Shown here one piece after another: positions 43,995 to 52,221 of a stretch of 64,000 nt of DNA. This stretch comes from Pseudomonas sp. GM74 (lineage in GTDB: Bacteria; Pseudomonadota; Gammaproteobacteria; Pseudomonadales; Pseudomonadaceae): contig NZ_AKJG01000163.1 in NCBI RefSeq assembly GCF_000282455.1, positions 1 through 64,000 on the forward strand, written 5' to 3'. Position 1 is the stretch's first letter. Every line of letters begins with the position of its first letter. The notes beneath the pieces are model-generated. The model saw only the letters and a list, made by a program, of their open reading frames with translations, was not told the DNA's origin and made no database searches. The translations under genes were made by a program, and so were the position numbers.

Positions 43995-44719
43995 AGCGCA
44001 TTCTGTTGCTCGGCGGCGTGACCGAAGCCCTCGCCATTGCCCGCACGCTGGGACCGCAACATATCTACAGCCTGGCCGGTGTCGGTCGGATACCAACGGA
44101 TCTGCAATGCCAGGTTCGCGTCGGTGGCTACGGCGGCGCCGAAGGCCTGGCGCAATTCATTGGCGATGAAGGCATCGATCTGCTGCTCGACGCCACTCAC
44201 CCCTACGCCGCCCGGATCAGCCAGAACGCCGCGACCGCAGCGCGCTTGAGCGGCATCCCCTGCTGGGCGCTACGGCGTCCGGCCTGGCAAGCCCAGGCAG
44301 GTGATGACTGGCGGGAAGTCAGCGATTGGGCCGAACTTATCGAAGCCCTGAAGCCCTTCCGTCGACCACTGTTCACCCTCGGTCGCGAGCCCCTGCAACA
44401 CCTGGATGAAATTCCTGCGGAGCAATTCTGGACCCTGCGCGCGCTGGACGTCTATCCGGGCAACGAGCGCTGCGAAGTGATCGGCGCGCGTGGGCCCTTC
44501 CTGATCGACGATGAACGTGCGTTGTTCGAGCGGCGAAACATCGACGTATTGATCAGCAAGAACAGCGGCAGCACGGCGACTGAACCGAAGCTGGAAGTGG
44601 CGCGTGAGCGTGGGGTGCCGGTGATTGTTTTGAAACGCCCGGTGTTGCCTGGGGTTGAGCGAGAGTTTGCGGCGGTGGCCGAGATACTGCAGGTAATGGC
44701 AGAGCAGCAATTGATCTGA
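43991..44719 (+). CDS. cobK: (Cobalt-)precorrin-6A reductase CobK/CbiJ
   Basis: A 242-residue NADPH-dependent reductase of the CobK/CbiJ family, reducing the macrocycle of precorrin-6A. Visible: the Rossmann-like start RILLLGGVTEALAIARTLG, VRVGGYGGAEGLAQFIGDEGIDLLLDATHPYAARIS, LRRPAWQAQAGDDW, FTLGREPLQHLDE and LISKNSGSTATEPKLEVARERGVPVIVLKRP. It is translationally coupled to cbiD. It is the last gene of this unit; a REP pair follows. Confidence 0.93.
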   Translation: MKRILLLGGVTEALAIARTLGPQHIYSLAGVGRIPTDLQCQVRVGGYGGAEGLAQFIGDEGIDLLLDATHPYAARISQNAATAARLSGIPCWALRRPAWQAQAGDDWREVSDWAELIEALKPFRRPLFTLGREPLQHLDEIPAEQFWTLRALDVYPGNERCEVIGARGPFLIDDERALFERRNIDVLISKNSGSTATEPKLEVARERGVPVIVLKRPVLPGVEREFAAVAEILQVMAEQQLI

Positions 44720-44739
44720 TTTTTGCGAACACGTCAGGA

Positions 44740-44850
44740 CGCCTTCGTCGGATCACCGCCCGGAGCAAGCCCGCTCCCACAGTGGACCTCACTGAGCACA
44801 AATCCAGGGTTAGACAAAGAAACCTGTGGGAGCGGGCTTGCCGCGAAGCG
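44740..44850. repeat. REPIN, diverged left arm
   Basis: An interrupted inverted copy (CGCCTTCGTCGG...GGAGCAAGCCCGCTCCCACAG) at 44740-44782 faces CTGTGGGAGCGGGCTTGCCG at 44824-44850, 41 bases apart. Confidence 0.75.
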
Positions 44851-45103
44851 CCACCAGGGGTGACGCAAAGGCTGGAACCTGCCAGTCACTCAGACTTTAC
44901 ATACAAACCTTTAAGGAACGACTGACTCTCTTGAGATTCTGAACAATGTTTAAGCGGTGCTGGCATTCTGGAATTCGCGGCTATGATGAAATCAATGAAC
45001 GCAACGCGCTGCGACACCAAACCGCACGCCGCCTTTTTACTTATCGGCCCTGATCAGGCTAAATAGCCCGCGCCTGATCGCCCACTCAAACGGATTTTGT
45101 CCC
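44851..45103 (+). promoter_or_regulatory. Upstream region of the copper gene block
   Basis: A good -10 hexamer TATGAT lies at 44982-44987 with only a weak -35 17 bases before it (GCTGGC), as expected for an activated promoter. I could not identify a CueR, CopR or Fur box with confidence. Confidence 0.3.
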
Positions 45104-45502
45104 ATGTCCCGACATCGGCTCGCAATTGCCTGGATAGCCTGCTTCGCAGTGCTGTTCAATTTGCTCGCCATGCCGATGTCCGGAGCGATGGCGCAAACGG
45201 TGAAGTCACCGGCCGAGCAGTTGTTGTGGGGCAGTTTCTGCAGCTCCAGCGGCACCAGGATGGTGGCGATTTCCATCGGCGACCTTGAACAGAAAGCCCC
45301 GCAAAGCGACGATCACTCCAACATGCAGCATTGCTGGTGCTGCTCGGGTTCTGCGCCATTGGTGGCGTTGCCGGGGCATTCGCCACAGCTGTATTTCGCG
45401 CACTTCGAATCCAACCGAAGCCTGCCTGCGACTTCTCTCGAAAGCCCGTCACCGCGCCAGCAATGGCCGAGTCTCAACCCCCGCGCATCCCCTCTGGTGT
45501 GA
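45104..45502 (+). CDS. DUF2946 family protein (copper block)
   Basis: A 132-residue DUF2946-type protein. The N-terminal signal/anchor is IAWIACFAVLFNLLAMPMSGAMA. The family core has SFCSSSG, then HSNMQHCWCCSGSAPLVALPG with the conserved paired cysteines. The rest is variable and low-complexity, also typical. DUF2946 proteins are small exported proteins found beside copper receptors and PCuAC chaperones; the biochemical role is unknown, and metal binding by the His/Cys/Met residues is my inference. It is the first gene of a likely operon with the PCuAC gene 47 bases downstream. Confidence 0.78.
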   Translation: MSRHRLAIAWIACFAVLFNLLAMPMSGAMAQTVKSPAEQLLWGSFCSSSGTRMVAISIGDLEQKAPQSDDHSNMQHCWCCSGSAPLVALPGHSPQLYFAHFESNRSLPATSLESPSPRQQWPSLNPRASPLV

Positions 45503-45549
45503 TTTTTTTCGCAATTGACCTGCGTTTCAAATCGTTCCGGAGAACTGCC

Positions 45550-46029
45550 ATGTTGAACAAACTCATCGTTCTGGCTGCGTTGCTGCTGCCTGCCTGCTTT
45601 GCCAATGCCCACGAATACAAGGTCGGAGTACTGGAAATCGCTCATCCGTGGTCCCAGGAGTTGCCGCCCAATGCGCCCACCGTTGCGGCGTATTTCGTGA
45701 TCGACAATGAAGGCAAGACCGCCGACCGCCTGCTCAGCGTCGACACTCCGATTGCGGGCGAAGCGCAATTGCATGAGCACGTGATGCAAGGCGACATGAT
45801 GAAAATGCAGCACGTACCGAGCGTGGAGGTGCCCGCCGGTGGCCAGGTCACTTTCGCGCCGATGGCCTATCACGTGATGTTGCTGGGCCTCAAGGACCGC
45901 AGTCTGCTGGTTGACGGAAAGCGCTTTCCCATGACGCTGCACTTCGAGAAGTCCGGTGACGTGACGGTCGAAGTCGCGGTACAGAAACAGGCGCCGGACA
46001 CCATGCAAGCGCACGTGCACAAGCCGTAA
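45550..46029 (+). CDS. PCuAC-type periplasmic copper chaperone
   Basis: A 159-residue periplasmic protein: signal peptide MLNKLIVLAALLLPACFANA, then the cupredoxin-like PCuAC domain. The copper-binding pattern H(M)...M...HxM is present: LHEHVMQGDMMKMQHV supplies His and Met ligands and MAYHVMLLGL the C-terminal His-x-Met. These proteins bind Cu(I) and deliver it to cytochrome oxidase or other partners. The start at ATG 45550 gives the signal peptide. It is flanked by two DUF2946 genes. Confidence 0.9.
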   Translation: MLNKLIVLAALLLPACFANAHEYKVGVLEIAHPWSQELPPNAPTVAAYFVIDNEGKTADRLLSVDTPIAGEAQLHEHVMQGDMMKMQHVPSVEVPAGGQVTFAPMAYHVMLLGLKDRSLLVDGKRFPMTLHFEKSGDVTVEVAVQKQAPDTMQAHVHKP

Positions 46030-46050
46030 TCGCCTGAGCTGAAAACGCCC

Positions 46051-46500
46051 ATGCGCCCGCTTAGCGCCAGGTCATCCAGGCCACGCAGTCAGGCATTGAG
46101 CCTGACACGCGGCAGCTGGATCAGCCTGTTCGCCATGCTGATGATCTTTATCGGTCCGCTGATTTCTCAGTCGATGCCGATGGATTCGCGCGCCATGTCG
46201 ATGAGCATGCCTGCGGGTATGAGCATGGACATGAGCATGGCGGCGATGGAGCATGCCGACCACGGCACGCAAACCTCCGCCGAGCATTGCCCGCCTGCCC
46301 CGGGTCAGCATGTGCTGTGGGAAAAGTGCGGCTATTGCAGCCTGTTGTTCAATTGCCCGGCGCTGACCGGTGGCGTGTCTTTCGCCAACTTCGTCATCCC
46401 GCCCGTCAACACCTTCACCACACCCTCTCCGCGCCTGGGCCATGCCCGGCAAACCTTCTTCCCCGGCGCCCGCACCCGCGCCCCGCCTTCCGTCGCGTAA
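46051..46500 (+). CDS. DUF2946 family protein, Met/His-rich
   Basis: A 149-residue exported protein with N-terminal hydrophobic segment GSWISLFAMLMIFIGPLISQS. It is followed by a strikingly Met/His-rich stretch, MSMSMPAGMSMDMSMAAMEHADHG, likely to bind copper. The DUF2946 core CGYCSLLFNCPAL has conserved cysteines. The C-terminal third is Pro/Arg-rich. It starts 21 bases after the PCuAC gene and is probably co-transcribed with the whole block. Exact function unknown. Confidence 0.8.
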   Translation: MRPLSARSSRPRSQALSLTRGSWISLFAMLMIFIGPLISQSMPMDSRAMSMSMPAGMSMDMSMAAMEHADHGTQTSAEHCPPAPGQHVLWEKCGYCSLLFNCPALTGGVSFANFVIPPVNTFTTPSPRLGHARQTFFPGARTRAPPSVA

Positions 46501-46545
46501 ACACCCACCTCCGATCTCACACGGTCCGCAAGACAGCCACAGCAA

Positions 46546-46639
46546 CCTGTGGGAGCGGGCTTGCTCGCGAAGAGGGAGTGTCAGTCAACGTTGATGTTGT
46601 CTGACACACCGCTTTCGCGAGCAAGCCCGCTCCCACAGG
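46546..46639. repeat. REPIN
   Basis: CCTGTGGGAGCGGGCTTGCT at 46546 with inverted partner ending GCCCGCTCCCACAGGG at 46639; about 45 bases between arms. Confidence 0.88.
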
Positions 46640-46692
46640 GACAGCTTCAGGCTGCCGGCCGTGTCGTTTACGACTGTTCGATGGAAGTTGTC

Positions 46693-48810
46693 ATGTCCAG
46701 GTTTTCTGCTGTCCCGTGCTTGAGTACTGCCCAAGCCTCTTTTGCCCTGAACGAGTCTTGCATTCGTTTCAGGCACGCCACTGCGATTTTGTGCAGTGCA
46801 TTGCTGGTTCCTTCCGCGCTGGCCGATGAACACGCCGGTCACACTGAAGAACTGAGCCCGACGGTGATTACCGCCGTTGCCCCCAGCTCGCCATTGACCA
46901 TCGTCACCAACCCCAAGGACCCGCGCCAACCGGTGCCGGCCAGCGACGGCTCGGATTATCTGAAAACCATTCCGGGTTTCGCCCAAGTGCGCAACGGCGG
47001 CACCAACGGCGACCCGGTGCTGCGCGGCATGTTCGGCTCGCGGCTGAACATCCTCACCAACGGCGGTTTGATGCTCGGCGCCTGTCCTGGGCGGATGGAC
47101 GCACCGACCTCCTACATTTCGCCGGAAACCTACGACAAGCTCACCGTGATCAAAGGCCCGCAAACCGTGCTGTGGGGACCGGGCGCTTCGGCCGGCACCA
47201 TCCTGTTCGACCGTGAGCCGGAACACTTCGGCGAGCTCGGCACACGGGTCAACGCCAGCGTGCTGGCCGGCTCCAACGGGCGCTTCGACAAACTGGTGGA
47301 CGCTGCTGCCGGCGGGTCACTGGGCTACGTGCGGGTAATCGGCAACACCGCACATGCAGACGACTACCAGGATGGCAACAACGACACCGTCCCATCGCGC
47401 TACGACAAATGGAACGGCGACGTCGCACTCGGTTGGACCCCGGATGCCGATACCCTGCTGGAGCTGACCGCCGGCAAGGGTGACGGCGAGGCGCGCTACG
47501 CCGGGCGCAGCATGGACGGTTCGCAGTTCCTGCGCGAAAGCCTCGGCCTGCGCTTCGAGAAATCCAACATCAGCGACGTACTGGAAAAGCTCGAAGCCCA
47601 GGTCTACTACAACTACGCTGACCACGTGATGGACAACTACACCCTGCGCACGCCGTCCGGCACCGGCAAGATGGCCGGCCCGATGGCCTCCAACGTCGAC
47701 CGCCGTACCCTCGGCGCCCGGGTCAAGGCCACCTGGCGCTGGGCAGATGCGCAACTGATCAGCGGCATCGACGCGCAGACCAACGAGCATCGCCAGCGCG
47801 GCGCCATGGGCGTCGACACCTACAAGGACCTGCCGTACACCAAGGATGCCGACTTCCATAACTACGGTGTGTTCGGCGAACTGACCTGGTACGCCGCCGA
47901 CCGTGACCGTTTGATCAGCGGCGCACGCCTGGACCGCGCCTCGGCCAAGGATTATCGGCAGACCATCGGCTCGGGCATGATGACCCGCCCGAATCCGACC
48001 GCCAACGACACCCGCGCCGATACCCTGCCCAGTGGCTTCATCCGCTACGAGCATGACCTGGCCGACAGCCCGACCACCTTGTACGCGGGCATCGGTCACA
48101 CCCAGCGGTTCCCGGATTACTGGGAGCTGTTTTCACCCAAATCCGGCCCCGCCGGTTCGGTGAATGCCTTCGATTCGATCAAACCGGAAAAAACCACCCA
48201 GCTCGATTTCGGCCTGCAATACAAGACCGAAGCACTCGAAGCCTGGGCCTCGGGCTACGTCGGCCAGGTGCGCGATTACATCCTGTTCAACTACACCCCA
48301 ACGATGATGGGCACGACCTCGCAAGCCGAGAACATCGACGCGCGAATCATGGGCGGCGAACTGGGCGCCGCGTACAGCCTCACTGAACACTGGAAAGCCG
48401 ACGCGACCCTGGCCTACGCCTGGGGCAAGAACAGCAGCGATGGCTCTGCATTGCCGCAGATGCCGCCGCTGGATGCCCGTTTCGGCCTGACCTACAGCGA
48501 AGACAACTGGAGTGCCGGCGCACTGTGGAGAGTGGTCGCCGCACAAAACCGTATCGACCAGAACAAGGGCAATGTGGTCGGCAAGGACTTCGGCAAGACG
48601 CCGGGCTTCGGCGTGTTCTCCCTCAACGGTGCCTATCGGATCAACAGCAACTGGAAGGTCAGCAGCGGCGTCGACAACCTGTTCGGCAAGGCTTACGCCG
48701 AGCACTTGAACCTGGCCGGCAACGCCGGCTTCGGCTACCCGGCCAATGACCCGCAAGCCATCAAGGAACCGGGGCGAACGCTCTGGACCAAAGTGGACAT
48801 GAGTTTCTAA
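46693..48810 (+). CDS. oprC: TonB-dependent copper receptor (OprC-like)
   Basis: A 705-residue outer-membrane receptor. Signal sequence up to SALLVPSALA, then plug domain (SDYLKTIPGFAQVRNGGTNGDPVLRGMFGSRLNILTNGG...) and 22-strand barrel ending in VDMSF with the terminal Phe. It has CPGRM at residues 131-135, matching the CxxxM copper-binding motif reported for P. aeruginosa OprC. It probably takes up copper across the outer membrane. ATG 46693 (GGAAG 5 bases upstream) is preferred to ATG 46681. A REPIN separates it from the DUF2946/PCuAC genes, but the association is typical. Confidence 0.9.
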   Translation: MSRFSAVPCLSTAQASFALNESCIRFRHATAILCSALLVPSALADEHAGHTEELSPTVITAVAPSSPLTIVTNPKDPRQPVPASDGSDYLKTIPGFAQVRNGGTNGDPVLRGMFGSRLNILTNGGLMLGACPGRMDAPTSYISPETYDKLTVIKGPQTVLWGPGASAGTILFDREPEHFGELGTRVNASVLAGSNGRFDKLVDAAAGGSLGYVRVIGNTAHADDYQDGNNDTVPSRYDKWNGDVALGWTPDADTLLELTAGKGDGEARYAGRSMDGSQFLRESLGLRFEKSNISDVLEKLEAQVYYNYADHVMDNYTLRTPSGTGKMAGPMASNVDRRTLGARVKATWRWADAQLISGIDAQTNEHRQRGAMGVDTYKDLPYTKDADFHNYGVFGELTWYAADRDRLISGARLDRASAKDYRQTIGSGMMTRPNPTANDTRADTLPSGFIRYEHDLADSPTTLYAGIGHTQRFPDYWELFSPKSGPAGSVNAFDSIKPEKTTQLDFGLQYKTEALEAWASGYVGQVRDYILFNYTPTMMGTTSQAENIDARIMGGELGAAYSLTEHWKADATLAYAWGKNSSDGSALPQMPPLDARFGLTYSEDNWSAGALWRVVAAQNRIDQNKGNVVGKDFGKTPGFGVFSLNGAYRINSNWKVSSGVDNLFGKAYAEHLNLAGNAGFGYPANDPQAIKEPGRTLWTKVDMSF

Positions 48811-48831
48811 CCCTTGAGGGCCCCGCTCCCT

Positions 48832-48858
48832 CTGTGGGAGCGGGCTTGCCCGCGATCG
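48832..48858 (+). repeat. Single REP element
   Basis: CTGTGGGAGCGGGCTTGCCC followed by GCGATCGG, a solitary copy just after the oprC stop. Confidence 0.7.
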
Positions 48859-48916
48859 GTTGCGCAGCAACCGCAAAACAAACAACTAAAAGATCCAGCC
48901 AAGCGGAGCACACGTG

Positions 48917-50296
48917 ATGAAACAACCCAAAGTGAATTTCTACAACCTGGCCTGGCGCTGGCATTTCTATGCCGGATTGTTCGTTGCGCCGTTCATGGTG
49001 ATGCTGGCCCTGACCGGCACCATTTACCTGTTCAAGCCGCAACTCGATTCGCTGATGTACAGCAGCCTGCTCAACGTACCGGCCGGTCATCACACCGTAC
49101 CGGCCGACGACCTGCTCAAGCGGGTAAAAGATGCGTATCCCCAGGCAACGATCAAACAGTACCTGCCACCGGTCAATGCCGAACGCAGCGCCCAGTTTGT
49201 CGTGCTCAACGACGGCAACGAGCTGAACGTTTTTGTCGACCCGTACCACGGCGACATCCTCGGCGAGCAAGACGCCAAGAAGAACCTGCAAGCCATCGCA
49301 CGCGCGATTCACGGCGAGCTGATGATCGGCACCGTCGGCGATCGGCTGATCGAACTGGCCGCTGGTTGGGGGGTGGTGCTGGTGGTTTCCGGCATTTTCC
49401 TGTGGTGGCCGCGCGGTCAGGCGGCGGGCATTTTGTGGCCACGCCTGAACAGTCGCGGGCGCGTATTGTGGCGTGACCTGCACGCGGTCACCGGGTTCTG
49501 GGGCGCGTCCCTGTTGCTGGTGATGCTGCTCAGCGGCATGACCTGGACCGGGTTCTGGGGCCAGCAGTACGCGGCGGTATGGAACGTCTTTCCGGCGACG
49601 ATGTGGGATGACGTACCGAAGTCCGATGTCGAGGCGCGCAGCCTCAACACCGCGACCCGCCAGACCGTGCCATGGGCCATGGAAAATACGCCGATGCCGA
49701 TGTCCGGCGACCATGCCGAACACATGGCCCACGACGGTGCATCGACCGGCCAGGCCGCGCCGACGATCCGCCTGCAAGACGTACAAGACATCGCCACGCA
49801 GAGTAAGGTCGAACCGGGCTACAGCATCACTTTGCCGAAATCCGCGACCGGCGTGTTCACCATCTCGGTGTTCGCCGACGACCCGCGTAATGACGCCACG
49901 TTGCACATCGACCAATACACCGGCAAGGTTCTGGCCGACGTGCGTTTCGAACACTACGGCAGCGTCGCCCGCGCCACGGAAATCGGCGTGATGCTGCACG
50001 AAGGCAAGATGTTCGGCACCTTCAACCAGATCGTGGTGTTGCTGATCTGCCTGATGATTCTGCTCAGTGCCGTCAGCGGCGTGGTGATCTGGTGGAAGCG
50101 TCGCCCGCAAGGAAAACTTGGCGTGCCGCCGCTGCGCCACGATCTGCCGAAATGGAAATCCGCGATGGTGATCATGTTTGCCCTGGCCGTAGCCTTTCCG
50201 TTGGTGGGTGCTTCGCTGGTGGTGGTGTGGGTGCTGGATCGTGTGCTGCTGTCGCGTTTTACCCGGCAGACTGAGAGCGCCTCATCTTCATCATGA
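48917..50296 (+). CDS. PepSY-associated membrane protein
   Basis: A 459-residue inner-membrane protein of the PepSY-associated TM family (PiuB-like). Four main membrane helices are near 11-35 (HFYAGLFVAPFMVMLALTG), 150-170, 195-215 and 375-400, plus one near 425. Two periplasmic PepSY-like segments lie between (LLKRVKDAYPQATIKQYLPP; HIDQYTGKVLADVRFEHYGS). Conserved histidines in helices (RWHFYAG; RDLHAVTGFWG) fit haem-type or ferric-reductase roles proposed for relatives. A Met/His stretch MPMSGDHAEHMAHDG hints at copper. It is the likely partner of the OprC-type receptor. ATG 48917 or GTG 48914 starts. Confidence 0.85.
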   Translation: MKQPKVNFYNLAWRWHFYAGLFVAPFMVMLALTGTIYLFKPQLDSLMYSSLLNVPAGHHTVPADDLLKRVKDAYPQATIKQYLPPVNAERSAQFVVLNDGNELNVFVDPYHGDILGEQDAKKNLQAIARAIHGELMIGTVGDRLIELAAGWGVVLVVSGIFLWWPRGQAAGILWPRLNSRGRVLWRDLHAVTGFWGASLLLVMLLSGMTWTGFWGQQYAAVWNVFPATMWDDVPKSDVEARSLNTATRQTVPWAMENTPMPMSGDHAEHMAHDGASTGQAAPTIRLQDVQDIATQSKVEPGYSITLPKSATGVFTISVFADDPRNDATLHIDQYTGKVLADVRFEHYGSVARATEIGVMLHEGKMFGTFNQIVVLLICLMILLSAVSGVVIWWKRRPQGKLGVPPLRHDLPKWKSAMVIMFALAVAFPLVGASLVVVWVLDRVLLSRFTRQTESASSSS

Positions 50297-50373
50297 AACA
50301 GCTGAGATGCGCGGGGCTCAATGGGCTGTAAACTCCCCCGCGCGTCACCTTCTCGCATTCAGGGTGTCCTTTC

Positions 50374-50448
50374 GGGCCTCTTCGCGAGCAAGCCCGCTCC
50401 CACAGGTCTTACGCAATCCCTGTGGGAGCGGGCTTGCTCGCGAAGAGG
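50374..50448. repeat. REPIN, tail-to-tail
   Basis: GGGCCTCTTCGCGAGCAAGC at 50374 and the inverse GGCTTGCTCGCGAAGAGGCC ending at 50448; the arms match over more than 25 bases with a short loop. Confidence 0.88.
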
Positions 50449-50476
50449 CCATCAGCATCACCTCAAGAGCCACTGC

Positions 50477-51265
50477 ATGACCTCGCTGAACCTCGCAAAC
50501 ATTTCCTGGACGCCCCTGGGTCACGGTCACTGCCATCACCAATTCCAGCTGCGTGATGCCTGTGTGCATGTGGCCGCCGGTGAGTTCGTCGGGCTGATCG
50601 GCCCTAACGGCAGCGGCAAGACCAGCCTGTTGCGTTGTGCCTGGCGCCTCAACAAACCGGAAAGCGGCGAGGTCAGGCTTGATCACCACAATGTCTGGAA
50701 GCAGTCCTCACGCTGGTGTGCGCAACGCATCGCCGTGGTGTTGCAGGAGTTCCCGGATGCCTTCGGCCTGACTGTCTTTGAGGTGGTCGCCATGGGCCGC
50801 ACGCCGCACAAAGGCTTGTTCGATGGCGACACGCTTGAAGACTCGAATCTCATCAATCAAGCCCTGGCGTCGGTCGGTCTCGAGGGGTTCGAAGACCACG
50901 GGTTCGCCACCCTCTCCGGTGGCGAAAAACAGCGGGTCATCCTCGCCCGCGCCCTGGCCCAGCAGCCACAGTTGCTGATCCTCGACGAGCCGACCAACCA
51001 CCTCGACCCGCGCTATCAGCTTGAGCTGTTGAAGTTGGTCAAGCGCCTGGACATCGGCACCCTGGCGAGCATCCACGACCTCAATCTGGCGGCGGCTTTT
51101 TGTGATCGGCTGTACGTGATCAACCATGGCCGCATCGTCGCCAGCGGCACGCCGAAAGAAGTCCTGACGGCTGCGCTGCTGCGCAATGTGTTCGGTGTCG
51201 AAGCCCTGATCGATGAACATCCCTTGCACGGCTACCCACGAATCACCTGGATAACCCAACCATGA
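50477..51265 (+). CDS. ABC importer ATP-binding protein (BtuD/FecE type)
   Basis: A 262-residue ATPase of the iron-siderophore/cobalamin importer class. Walker A GPNGSGKTSLL, Q-loop VVLQEFPDAF, signature LSGGEKQRV, Walker B LLILDEPTNHLDPR and the switch His in SIHDLNLAAAF are all present. It is followed by its binding protein (ATGA overlap) and its permease, forming a complete importer. The start at ATG 50477 (MTSLNLANISW) is chosen over the open frame upstream, which is REP sequence. From memory, homologous genes lie beside the cob cluster in P. aeruginosa, so corrinoid or metal-chelate import is possible; substrate unproven. Confidence 0.9.
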   Translation: MTSLNLANISWTPLGHGHCHHQFQLRDACVHVAAGEFVGLIGPNGSGKTSLLRCAWRLNKPESGEVRLDHHNVWKQSSRWCAQRIAVVLQEFPDAFGLTVFEVVAMGRTPHKGLFDGDTLEDSNLINQALASVGLEGFEDHGFATLSGGEKQRVILARALAQQPQLLILDEPTNHLDPRYQLELLKLVKRLDIGTLASIHDLNLAAAFCDRLYVINHGRIVASGTPKEVLTAALLRNVFGVEALIDEHPLHGYPRITWITQP

Positions 51266-52221
51266 CTTTGCGTTCCCTGCTGCGCTGCGGCCTCTCTCTC
51301 GTGATGCTGCTGGGCAGCGCCCAGGCCTTGGCCGAAGCCACCCGTTACCCGCTGACAGTCAAAAGCTGCAACCGCGAAGTGACCTTCACGCAAGCACCGC
51401 AACACGCCCTCAGCCACGACATCAACATGACCCAGATGATGCTCGCCCTCGGCCTCAAGCCACGGATGGCCGGCTACAGCGGCATCAGTGGGTGGAAGGC
51501 CGTGACGCCCGAGATGCAGGGCATTCTCGAAGGCCTTCCGGAACTGGCGGCCAAGTACCCGTCGGTGGAAACCCTGCTCAATGCCAACGTCGATTTCTTC
51601 TTCGCCGGTTGGGACTACGGCATGCGTATCGGCGGCGATCTCACGCCGCAAACCCTGCAACCGCTGGGCATCAATGTCTATGAGTTGACCGAGTCCTGCG
51701 CCTTCGTGATGAAGCGCCCGCCGGGCAGTCTCGAAGACACCTACAACGACCTGCGCAACCTCGGCAGGATTTTCGACGTGCAAGACCGCGCCAATACCCT
51801 GATCGCCAACATGCAAGCGCAAGTGGCGGACATTCGCAAAAACCTGCCCGCGGCAAAACCACGGGTCTTCCTGTACGACAGCGGCGAAGACCGGGCCATG
51901 ACCTCCGGCCGGCTGGGCATGCCGCAAGCGCTGATCGATGCCGCTGGCGGGCGCAATATCCTGGAGGATGTCGACGCGAGCTGGACCCGGGTCAACTGGG
52001 AGAGCGTGGTCGAGCGCAACCCGCAGGTGATCGTGATCGTCGACTACAGCGAAATCACCGCCGAACAGAAGATTCAATTCCTGCTGGACAACAAAGCCCT
52101 GCAATCGGTGGACGCGATCAAGCACCGGCGCTTCATCGTCATCCCGTACGTGCAGGCCACGCCGGGAATCGACAATGTGCAGGCGGTCGCAACCCTGGCC
52201 AAGGGTTTCCACGGCGAATGA
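51262..52221 (+). CDS. Periplasmic binding protein of the BtuF/FecB class
   Basis: A 319-residue binding protein with signal peptide LLRCGLSLVMLLGSAQALA. The Peripla_BP_2 two-lobe pattern is visible: SCNREVTFTQAPQHALSHDINMTQMMLALGL in lobe 1 and KPRVFLYDSGEDRAMTSG with MPQALIDAAGGRNI in lobe 2, linked by one long helix. Unusual for the class are TESCAFVMKRPPG and the MT/MM-rich first lobe. It supplies ligand to the downstream permease. Cobalamin, cobinamide or a metal chelate are candidates; none is shown by sequence. Confidence 0.88.
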   Translation: MTLRSLLRCGLSLVMLLGSAQALAEATRYPLTVKSCNREVTFTQAPQHALSHDINMTQMMLALGLKPRMAGYSGISGWKAVTPEMQGILEGLPELAAKYPSVETLLNANVDFFFAGWDYGMRIGGDLTPQTLQPLGINVYELTESCAFVMKRPPGSLEDTYNDLRNLGRIFDVQDRANTLIANMQAQVADIRKNLPAAKPRVFLYDSGEDRAMTSGRLGMPQALIDAAGGRNILEDVDASWTRVNWESVVERNPQVIVIVDYSEITAEQKIQFLLDNKALQSVDAIKHRRFIVIPYVQATPGIDNVQAVATLAKGFHGE

